64,000 nucleotides of DNA, from NCBI GenBank assembly GCA_021325175.1, contig JAJPHS010000152.1, positions 16,148 through 80,147 on the forward strand, read 5' to 3'. The notes under the pieces were generated by a model. The model did no database searches and was not told the origin of the DNA. It saw nothing but the letters and a program-made list of their open reading frames with translations. Numbering within the stretch: the stretch's first letter is position 1; each line of letters begins with the position of its first letter. A program made the translations under genes and the position numbers. Origin of the DNA: Terriglobia bacterium (GTDB lineage: Bacteria > Acidobacteriota > Terriglobia > Bryobacterales > Bryobacteraceae). Below are positions 1 through 7,975 of this stretch, piece by piece.

Positions 1-456
1 CGGATCGAGCGTTACCGCGCGCTCGTACTCGCCGCGTCCCCAGGCCGCGATCGCTTCTTCGTTCGCGGTCGAAAAACCGCGCGCCGAAGGATCGATCCGC
101 TTTGCGACGGCATTCATCGCCTTCAGGACGTCGCCGCGCTCCGCCATCGCCTCGACGATCTTGTGCCGCGACGCGTCTTCGATTTCCACTTCGAAGCGCA
201 GTTGGCCCGCGCCGCCGGTATAGTATCCGTGAAGCAATCGCGTCGCGCCGCCCGCATAGGCCGCGCTTACTTCGGCGGCGCGAAACGCCTTGGTCGAGCC
301 CGCCTCGGCGATCTCCGCATCGACGATCGCCGGCGCGGCCGAGGCGATCCAATCGAGCGAATCATCGCCGGTTAAATTTTCAAACGGCAGGATGGCGATT
401 TTCTGCGCGATTCGCCGCGGCGATCCGGAGCACGCCGCCAGCGCGGCAACGATCAT
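1..456 (-). CDS. Lipoprotein-like/TPR-associated protein, partial (runs off window start)
   Basis: Minus-strand reading gives MIVAALAACSGSPRRIAQKIAILPFENLTGDDSLDWIA..., a lipobox-like LAAC plus the 'ILPFENLTGD' motif, open to base 1. Confidence 0.6.
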   Translation of the reverse strand, partial: MIVAALAACSGSPRRIAQKIAILPFENLTGDDSLDWIASAAPAIVDAEIAEAGSTKAFRAAEVSAAYAGGATRLLHGYYTGGAGQLRFEVEIEDASRHKIVEAMAERGDVLKAMNAVAKRIDPSARGFSTANEEAIAAWGRGEYERAVTLDP

Positions 457-473
457 CACCACCCAGGCGCGGA

Positions 474-1241
474 TCAGAGGACCTTTTGCTCCGTCGCCAG
501 GATCTGCTTGAACTCGACGTTATCCTGAAGCCTGGCGAACTCCGGATCGGTTTGAAATTTCTTGCGATCCTTGAAGCCTTCCTCCAGACATTTCCGCATG
601 TAAAGCAGCGCGTGCTCCACGTCGCCATCCTTGGCGTAGGTCTTGGCCATCAGATAGTGCAGATTCGCCCGATCCTCAACCGAACGCTCCTGAAGCGTCG
701 TGCCCACGGCATTGCGCCGCTCGAAGACCAGCGGGTCGAGCTTCAGCGCTTCCTGAAACATTACCGCCGCCTTCTTGTAATCCTTTCGCGCGAAATACGC
801 CGTGCCCAGATTGCTGATGAACGACGCGGTGTTCGGCATAATCCGGATGGCTTTTCTGTATTCGCCGATCGCCCGGCGGTAGGATTTGCGCGCGTAGTAG
901 ATGGTCCCCAGATTGTTGATCGCCTCGGCGTATCTCGGGTCCAGCTTGATTGCGCGCTCATATTGCCGCTTGGCCGCGTCCAGATCGAGCATCTGATGAT
1001 AGGCGATCCCGATCTTGTTGGCGAGCACCGGCGAATTTTTCGGGCCCTCCTGATAAGTTTCGATCGCCTCGCGGTACATTTTCCGCGCCATGAAAATGTC
1101 GCCGCGCGTTTCGGGTGAAAGCTCCTTCACCGGGTTAGCTGGGGCGGTCCGTTCCGGCGCGCGAAATCCGTTGGCGGTTTGCGCCGGCGGATTTTGAAAC
1201 CCTAAAGTCGTTACGAACATCAACGAGAGACCGAAAAACAT
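474..1241 (-). CDS. Tetratricopeptide repeat protein
   Basis: 255 aa with tandem TPR motifs (AINNLGTIYYARKSYRRAIGEYRKAIRI; SNLGTAYFARKDYKKAAVMFQEALKLDP). Confidence 0.85.
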   Translation of the reverse strand: MFFGLSLMFVTTLGFQNPPAQTANGFRAPERTAPANPVKELSPETRGDIFMARKMYREAIETYQEGPKNSPVLANKIGIAYHQMLDLDAAKRQYERAIKLDPRYAEAINNLGTIYYARKSYRRAIGEYRKAIRIMPNTASFISNLGTAYFARKDYKKAAVMFQEALKLDPLVFERRNAVGTTLQERSVEDRANLHYLMAKTYAKDGDVEHALLYMRKCLEEGFKDRKKFQTDPEFARLQDNVEFKQILATEQKVL

Positions 1242-1301
1242 AGGGGCCTCCTACCTTGAATACACTTTATCACTGCCTATCGGCAGATAGAAGGCGGGGG
1301 A

Positions 1302-2489
1302 TTAGCCGATTCCGTGCCGCTTTGCGGCTTTTTCCAGCGCGGCCACTCCGGGTAGTTCGATCCCGGCCAAGAATTCCAGCGACGCTCCGCCGCCCGTCGA
1401 GATGTGCGAAATTTTATCGGCCACGCCCGCCGATCGAATCGCTTTTTCGGAATCCCCGCCGCCGACCACGCTGACGGCGCCCGATTCCGCCACAGCCTTC
1501 GCCAACGCGATCGTGCCTTTATCGAAGGGCGGCACTTCGAAGACGCCCATCGGGCCGTTCCAGATAATCGTTTTGGCGCCGAGAATCACGTTTTCATAAA
1601 GATTGATCGTGTTGGGTCCGATATCCAGGCCCATGTAGCCGTCGGAGATCTGCTCCACCACTTCCGTCTCCACTCCCGGCTTCAGCTCAGCGGCCTCCAC
1701 GTGGTCCACCGGCAGCTCCAGCTTCGGACCGGCCTGCTGCATCAATTCACGCGCCAGCTCCAGCTTGTCTTCTTCGACCAGCGACTTTCCGGTCGATTCC
1801 CCGCGCGCCCGCAGGAAGGTATAGGCCATCGCGCCGCCGATCAACAGCCGGTCCACGAACTTCATCAGATTTTGGATAATCTGAATTTTGTCGGAAACCT
1901 TCGCTCCGCCCAAAATGGCGATGCAGGGTCGCCGCGGATTTTCGGTCGCCTTGGTCAAATACTCCAATTCCTTTTCCATTAACAGTCCCGCGGCCGCCTG
2001 TTTCACGTAGGCGATCATCCCCACCGTCGAAGCGTGCGCCCGATGCGCCGATCCGAAGGCGTCGTTGACGTAGACGTCACACAGTTCGGCGAGCCGCCGC
2101 GAAAATTCCGGATCATTTTTCTCTTCTTCCGGGTGAAAGCGAAGATTTTCGAGCAATAATACCTCGCCGGGCTTTGGCAGCAGTTTTTCGACCTCCGGTC
2201 CGATGCAATCCGGAGCCATGGCGACCGGTTTCTTCAATAATTCGCTTAACCGCGCGGCGGCGGGCGCAAGGCTCATTTCCGGGTTCGGCTTACCCTTGGG
2301 GCGGCCCAAATGGCTCGCCAGGATCAAAGCCGCGCCATGGTCGAGAGCATAATTTATGCTTGGAAGCGAAGCTTTAATGCGTTCATCGCTGGTAATCACT
2401 TTGCCGCCATTCGCCAGCGGCACGTTAAAATCGACGCGCATAAACACGCGTTTTCCACGAAGTTCTAAATCCTGAATGGAAAGGGCCAT
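1302..2489 (-). CDS. pgk: Phosphoglycerate kinase
   Basis: [25 protein letters not shown]..., [31 protein letters not shown]; start set at the internal ATG 2489 rather than 2573. Confidence 0.95.
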   Translation of the reverse strand: MALSIQDLELRGKRVFMRVDFNVPLANGGKVITSDERIKASLPSINYALDHGAALILASHLGRPKGKPNPEMSLAPAAARLSELLKKPVAMAPDCIGPEVEKLLPKPGEVLLLENLRFHPEEEKNDPEFSRRLAELCDVYVNDAFGSAHRAHASTVGMIAYVKQAAAGLLMEKELEYLTKATENPRRPCIAILGGAKVSDKIQIIQNLMKFVDRLLIGGAMAYTFLRARGESTGKSLVEEDKLELARELMQQAGPKLELPVDHVEAAELKPGVETEVVEQISDGYMGLDIGPNTINLYENVILGAKTIIWNGPMGVFEVPPFDKGTIALAKAVAESGAVSVVGGGDSEKAIRSAGVADKISHISTGGGASLEFLAGIELPGVAALEKAAKRHGIG

Positions 2490-2606
2490 TTTCGTCCTTG
2501 TTAACGCTTCAGTTTTATTGAATTGAGCTATCCTCTGCTGCGCCGTTCTGCACGCCAGCACTTTTCGCACCATCCTACCTTACCCGAAGCGAGGCTGGAA
2601 CCGCCC

Positions 2607-4190
2607 TTATTTCGGCGAGATGTTCACGATGCGATCGGTTCCCGCTTCGGCGTGCAACATCAAATGCAAGTTGTTCCTGGCGGCATCGTGCCACCACGCG
2701 CCGGGGCGCAACTGGTCGCGTCTCGACACTCGTTCGTAGGCGCCGGATTCCTCCGATACCGCGCGCGGCTCGGCGACGTGATGTAAGATCCATTCGTAGG
2801 TGCGCTCCCGCTGGGACTCGATTTCGACGCGCAGGAAATCGCCCGCCGGCGCGGCATGAAACTGCGAATTTTCCTCCAATTCCGGCTCCCAGAGAAAAAA
2901 TTCCGCGCCAAGCGACGGAAAATAATGCAATTCCATTTTATTTTCCGCCGCGAACGGCACAATCCAGCCATTTCGGATGAACGCCGGAACCCGGCCGGCC
3001 GGCGCATCCACCTCGATCGTTTGCCGGCCCGGATACACAATATTTGTTCGCAAATCGGTCCAGTTTCCGCGCGGCAATTCGATCCTTCGCCGCGCGCCTG
3101 GCCCGAGTACGGGCGCGAGCAGCACCTCATCGCCGAGCATGAATACGCCGGTTTGCCGGTCCGAATCGGGGTCGCGCGGAAACTGCATCGGCAGCGGGCG
3201 GATGAGCGGATAACCGCGATCGTAAGCCTCGCGGAGATAAGTGATCAGGTACGGCGTCCAGGCCCGGCGCTCCGCCGCGTGGATGCCTCCCTCGCCGGCG
3301 CTTCGAAAAACGATCGGCAGCAGCGTGCTGAGATCGGCCGCGCGCCGCCGCACCGGCGCCGGCGCGTCATCCAACATCGATAAATCAAGCGCGGGATAAG
3401 CGACGCCGGAGAGACTCCAATTGAGAATCGTTCGCACCAGGTCCGCCAGATCGCGCCAGGAGCGAACCGGCGTGGCGGGAAGTTTTTGCGCTGCTTGCGG
3501 CAGCCGGTCCGGCGGAAGAAGATCGAGCGACTCGGCTTTCACTTCGCTTTTCGGAAACAGCGATGCGTACTGCTCGAGAATTTCCTTCGGCGTCGGGCCG
3601 TAATAAAAGATATAGTCCATCGAATCGGCTCCTGTCGCTTCAATGGCGCCGCGGCCGAAGTCGAAGACGCAGCTTGCGGGCGAGCGCACGAGGATTCCGT
3701 AACCGGCGCTCGTAAAAAAATATCCATGCTGCCGCTCGATGCGCTGGCCGCGGATGTTCAGTGACGGTCCCGCGCCCATCAATCCGTAAACGCGCTCGTT
3801 TTGCGCCAGCGCGATCCGCAACTCGGCTCCGGCCGCGGATCGTACGAGCATGACGGACGTCACCGGAGTCTCGCCCGAATGAATCCGCAGCGCGAGATCG
3901 TTCCGGTCCAGATCCACGGTCAGGTATTTCGTCCTCATCGTGAGGGTCGAGCCGGCGTCTTCGAGTTCCGGCGCGATGTTTTCATGCGCCAGAGCCGCCA
4001 GCCGGGGCGTTGCGTCGGACCAATTACGCGAAAAATGAAATGCCACGGGACTGAGCCATTCAAGCTCCGCCGCGCCGTCATCGAGGCGCATGCTCAATTT
4101 GCCGGCGGTCCAATCGCGCGAGACAATGCCGGCCGAAGCGGCGGAGGCGAACAGCAGCAAGACACACCAGCGGCGCATTTTAAATCGCAA
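2607..4190 (-). CDS. GH31-like glycosidase-related protein lacking most of the catalytic barrel
   Basis: N-terminal NERVYGLMGAG and FYYGPTPKEILEQYASL, C-terminal YPLIRPLPMQFPRDPDSDRQTGVFMLGDEVLLAPVLGPG resemble GH31; middle is shortened. Confidence 0.65.
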   Translation of the reverse strand: MRFKMRRWCVLLLFASAASAGIVSRDWTAGKLSMRLDDGAAELEWLSPVAFHFSRNWSDATPRLAALAHENIAPELEDAGSTLTMRTKYLTVDLDRNDLALRIHSGETPVTSVMLVRSAAGAELRIALAQNERVYGLMGAGPSLNIRGQRIERQHGYFFTSAGYGILVRSPASCVFDFGRGAIEATGADSMDYIFYYGPTPKEILEQYASLFPKSEVKAESLDLLPPDRLPQAAQKLPATPVRSWRDLADLVRTILNWSLSGVAYPALDLSMLDDAPAPVRRRAADLSTLLPIVFRSAGEGGIHAAERRAWTPYLITYLREAYDRGYPLIRPLPMQFPRDPDSDRQTGVFMLGDEVLLAPVLGPGARRRIELPRGNWTDLRTNIVYPGRQTIEVDAPAGRVPAFIRNGWIVPFAAENKMELHYFPSLGAEFFLWEPELEENSQFHAAPAGDFLRVEIESQRERTYEWILHHVAEPRAVSEESGAYERVSRRDQLRPGAWWHDAARNNLHLMLHAEAGTDRIVNISPK

Positions 4191-5349
4191 GAAGCTTACG
4201 TTGAATTTCGCCGGTTACGCGCGCGCTGTTGTCATCCACAAACAGGTCCACTTCCGAACGAATCCCGAACTCCGGCAAATAGATTCCGGGTTCGATGGAG
4301 AAACAGGTCCAGGGGATGATTTTTCGTTCGTCGTGCGTTTCGTAGTTGTCGATGTTCGCTCCGGTGCCGTGAACATCCTCGCCGATCGAATGCCCGGTGC
4401 GATGGAAAAAATAATCGCCAAAGCCTTTCGCGCGAATATGCGCCCGCGCCGCGTCGTCCACCTCAAATCCGCGCAGATCTTTCCTTGCGGCGACAGCGTC
4501 CTGAACCCGCTGGATGGCGCAATCGCGCGCCTCGGCCACCACTTGAAAAACATTTTGCATCCGCTCCGGCGGAACCTCGCCGCAGTAGCCGGTCCAGGTG
4601 ATGTCGTAATAAACACTGCCCGGCCGGTCAAGCTTTCCCCAAATATCGATCAGCACCAGATCTCCGCGCTTGATCTCCGAGCAGTTCTCCCGCGCCGGAT
4701 CGTAATGCGGATTGGAGGCGTTCCCGTTCACCGCGACGTCGGGACCGTGATCGATAAATATTCCCTCCTCTTTATATCTCGCCAGAATGAATTGCTTGAT
4801 GTCCCACTCCGTAATGGTCGAGCCGGCCCGCTGCGCCGCGCCGATTTTCTCGAACGCCTCGCGCCGGACGCGATCGATCCGGCGGCCCGCTTCCAGGTGC
4901 GATTCCAGTTGCGCCGCCGTCCACTTCGCTTCGAATCGCTGCACCAGATTGGCGGAGCTGACGATCTCCACGCCGAGCGAGCGCACCAGCTCGACCGTGC
5001 CGGCATCCACCATCGCCACGTAGGGAATGGCGCAGCCCGGCGAATACTGCATCGCGATTCGCTTCGCGGCGCCGAGAATCGCACCCAGGCGGCGCACCAT
5101 TTCGCCCCACTCGGCGTACTCGGTTTGCTTGCCCGGCAATGCATCCAGCGTGTGCGCTTCGATCTTGTGAACCAGCCGACGCGGCTCGCCTTGCGCGGGG
5201 ATGAAGTAATACCATCGCCGCGAAACCATCGAGCCCGGCGTGAACCGCAGCACTCGATAGGCGAGCGGGTCGCGGCGGTGATGATCGAAGAACAGCCAGC
5301 CGTCGAGATTTTCCTCCCGAATTGCCGCTTGAATATCCTCAAGATTCAT
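4180..5349 (-). CDS. M24 family metallopeptidase (Xaa-Pro aminopeptidase-like)
   Basis: HYDPARENCSEIKRGDLVLIDIWGKLD, FFHRTGHSIGEDVHGTG, FSIEPGIYLPEFGIRSEVDLFV. Confidence 0.88.
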   Translation of the reverse strand: MNLEDIQAAIREENLDGWLFFDHHRRDPLAYRVLRFTPGSMVSRRWYYFIPAQGEPRRLVHKIEAHTLDALPGKQTEYAEWGEMVRRLGAILGAAKRIAMQYSPGCAIPYVAMVDAGTVELVRSLGVEIVSSANLVQRFEAKWTAAQLESHLEAGRRIDRVRREAFEKIGAAQRAGSTITEWDIKQFILARYKEEGIFIDHGPDVAVNGNASNPHYDPARENCSEIKRGDLVLIDIWGKLDRPGSVYYDITWTGYCGEVPPERMQNVFQVVAEARDCAIQRVQDAVAARKDLRGFEVDDAARAHIRAKGFGDYFFHRTGHSIGEDVHGTGANIDNYETHDERKIIPWTCFSIEPGIYLPEFGIRSEVDLFVDDNSARVTGEIQRKLLAI

Positions 5350-6770
5350 CGAAGTTCCCCTGATTCGAAAAACGGCTTCCATGTCTTCTCCGGCGGATGC
5401 GGAGTAAGCAAGCTCACGATCACCAGACTTGCCACGGACCCGATCAGCGCCGGATAAACCGCGTCCACTTGGTTCTTCCAGCCGTGCTCCTGCGCGAGAT
5501 TCCAGGCGACTGTAATCACGGTTCCAAGGAGAATCGACACCACCGCTCCGGCCGTCGTGGTGCGCTTCCAAAAAAAAACGGCAAGCACCACGGGAGTCAC
5601 CGCGGCTCCGTATACGGTGTATGCATAAAGCGACGCATTCAGAATCGATTCAAATTGCGTCGCCTGAAGCAGCGCGAAAATTCCCAGCGCCACCACCAGC
5701 ACGCGCGATACGATCAGCGTCTGTTTTTCCGTCGCATGGCGATTGATAAAGCGGCCGTAGACGTCGTGAATCAGATTCGTGGCCGGCGAAAACAGGTAAT
5801 TATTCGCGGTCGAGATCACTTTGGCGAAAATTCCGCCCAATAAAATCGCGCCGATCCAGGTCGGCAGGCCTCGCCGCGCCACCAGGGCGATAATTTCGCG
5901 GGGTTTATCGGTCGGAAACCTGGCGCTGCCTATAATCGCAAGCATCATCAGCAACGTTTCGAGCAGCACCGTGCCGGCAATCCACCCGAACACGGCGTAG
6001 CGCGCGTCTTTTTCCGATCGCGCCGAAAAGAATTTCTGATACATGCCCTGATTGCCGACCAGCAGCAGCGTCGTCGGAAGCATGTAGCCGAGGGCGCGCC
6101 GAAGGCCGACGTCGCCCAGTACGGTAAAATGACTCGCCGGCAGCGCGGCGCGAACCTGCGGCCACCCGCCCTCGCGCAATAACAGCGGTACGGAAATGAC
6201 GACGATCAGCGTTACCAGCGCGCCGATCACCAGATCCAAATATGCAACCGACGCCATCCCCGCGGCGGCTGTAAATAAAATGACGAAAACGGCGATGATG
6301 TACATCCCCACGGCGCGATCGAGCTGCGGAAAAATCAGGTGCAGCACATCGCCGCCACCCTTGAATTGATAGCTGGTGATGACGGTATAGGAAATGACAA
6401 TGGCGATGGTCGCCATCACGCGCGCGCTTGCGTTATAGCGCACTTCGAGCAGATCGGGAACCGTAAACTGCGCGAAGCGCCGCGCGCGTCCGGCAATGGC
6501 GGCGATGAGAATCAGCCCGACCCATCCGCCCGCGGGCTGCCATAAGGCCACGAATCCGTGCTCGTATCCGTTCTCCGCGCCGGCAAAAAGGCTGCCCGCG
6601 CCGATCCAGGAGCTGAGCAGGGTGAACACCAGCACGGCCCAGGGAAGCTTTCGCCCGGCGACAAGAAAATCGTCACGGGTCCGTACCGAAGTCATTCGCG
6701 CCAAAGTCACGCCGATGAGCACGGCGAGCACCAGGCCCAGCACCAGCGCGTAAATAAGATCGGGAGTCAT
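5346..6770 (-). CDS. Sodium:solute symporter family (SSS) transporter
   Basis: Multi-TM protein; TRDDFLVAGRKLPWAVLVFTLLSSWIGAGSLFAGAENGYEHG; internal ATG 6770 preferred. Confidence 0.85.
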   Translation of the reverse strand: MTPDLIYALVLGLVLAVLIGVTLARMTSVRTRDDFLVAGRKLPWAVLVFTLLSSWIGAGSLFAGAENGYEHGFVALWQPAGGWVGLILIAAIAGRARRFAQFTVPDLLEVRYNASARVMATIAIVISYTVITSYQFKGGGDVLHLIFPQLDRAVGMYIIAVFVILFTAAAGMASVAYLDLVIGALVTLIVVISVPLLLREGGWPQVRAALPASHFTVLGDVGLRRALGYMLPTTLLLVGNQGMYQKFFSARSEKDARYAVFGWIAGTVLLETLLMMLAIIGSARFPTDKPREIIALVARRGLPTWIGAILLGGIFAKVISTANNYLFSPATNLIHDVYGRFINRHATEKQTLIVSRVLVVALGIFALLQATQFESILNASLYAYTVYGAAVTPVVLAVFFWKRTTTAGAVVSILLGTVITVAWNLAQEHGWKNQVDAVYPALIGSVASLVIVSLLTPHPPEKTWKPFFESGELR

Positions 6771-7963
6771 GCGGAAATGCGGCGCCACTCCACTGTCGTT
6801 CGGAAATTCGCCAGCCCCGCTACATCGCGCGCGTCCACGACGGAAAACGAGATGATGTCATCGACCCAGTCCTGGCTGTATCCTTCGCGATACTGCGTGG
6901 CAACGGTCAGTGTATAGTCTTGGCGGGTCAAAAGGCAATCGAAAGTGAAATCGATCTCAAAAAGTTCGCCGGCGGCGAGGCGGCCGAGATCGATGCCTTC
7001 GATGCGGGTGTTGGTTCCGAACACGTCAATCCCCAGACGGTTTCGGATCAGCAGGCCGACCACGGGATCATCAAGATCGCGCTCGGCCCGGGCGCGGACG
7101 CGAACCGTGACCGGCTCGCCCGGATGCAGCGCCGCAATTGGTGCGCCATCCGCGCCGATCAGTTCCGCGCTCAGAATGCGGCTTGCTCCGTCGCCGTGGC
7201 GAAAGGTTCCGCTGGCCGTTTCTTCGCGCGGCGCCTGCTCGCGATCGAGCACCATGCCGACGTATCGATTCACGACATCGCTGGGCGGCCCGCAGGCGGC
7301 AACGCGCCCGCCGATCATCAGGGCCGCGCGGTCCGATAATCGCTTGACCAAGCCAAGGTCGTGGGAAACAAACAGGACCGTGACGTTGTTTTGTTTGAGC
7401 TCCTCGAATTTTTTGATGCAGCGGTTGGCGAAAATCGCGTCGCCCACGGCGAGCGCTTCATCAACAATAAGGATTTCCGGCTGGACGTGGATCGCCGTCG
7501 AAAATGCGAGCCGCACATACATCCCGGTGGAATATTCCTTCACCGGGCGATCGAGAAACGCGCCGATTTCCGCGAATTTTTCGATCGCTGGAAACACGCG
7601 TTCCATTTCGCGGCGCGACATCCCGAGAATTTCGCCGTTCAAAAAAACGTTCTCGCGTCCGGTGAACTCCGGATTGAAGCCGGCGCCCAGTTCGAGCAGC
7701 GCCGCGATGCGCCCATGACGGATCACACGCCCGCGAGTCGGCTCCAGAATCCCGCTGACGATTTGCAGCAGCGTGCTTTTGCCGCTTCCGTTCGGTCCGA
7801 TGAGGCCGAAAACCTCGCCGCGCTCAACGGTCAGATTCACGTCGCGCAGCGCCCAAAATTCCGCGGGAGAAGAATGTTTCGAGAACGGAAAAATTTCCAG
7901 CAGACGGTCCAGCGGCCGCCGGTACAAACGATAAAGCTTGGAAACGTTCTGGACCTGAAGCAA
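6767..7963 (-). CDS. Wzt-like polysaccharide ABC transporter ATP-binding protein with C-terminal extension
   Basis: Walker A GPNGSGKST, YSTGMYVRLAFSTAIHVQPEILIVDEALAVGD, C-terminal Wzt-type beta domain. Confidence 0.85.
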   Translation of the reverse strand: MLQVQNVSKLYRLYRRPLDRLLEIFPFSKHSSPAEFWALRDVNLTVERGEVFGLIGPNGSGKSTLLQIVSGILEPTRGRVIRHGRIAALLELGAGFNPEFTGRENVFLNGEILGMSRREMERVFPAIEKFAEIGAFLDRPVKEYSTGMYVRLAFSTAIHVQPEILIVDEALAVGDAIFANRCIKKFEELKQNNVTVLFVSHDLGLVKRLSDRAALMIGGRVAACGPPSDVVNRYVGMVLDREQAPREETASGTFRHGDGASRILSAELIGADGAPIAALHPGEPVTVRVRARAERDLDDPVVGLLIRNRLGIDVFGTNTRIEGIDLGRLAAGELFEIDFTFDCLLTRQDYTLTVATQYREGYSQDWVDDIISFSVVDARDVAGLANFRTTVEWRRISA

Positions 7964-7975
7964 CCCTTCAGTTTA

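Noticed and set aside
102-1118. 338-aa plus-strand ORF
   Set aside because: Antisense shadow of the TPR gene and its downstream neighbour; Arg/Pro-rich composition typical of high-GC noncoding frames
1242-1301. CTGCCTATCGGCAGATAG hairpin as terminator downstream of pgk
   Set aside because: Short 5-bp stem without a clear U-tract on the relevant strand
4090-5457. 455-aa plus-strand ORF
   Set aside because: Antisense to the M24 peptidase; no recognisable domain
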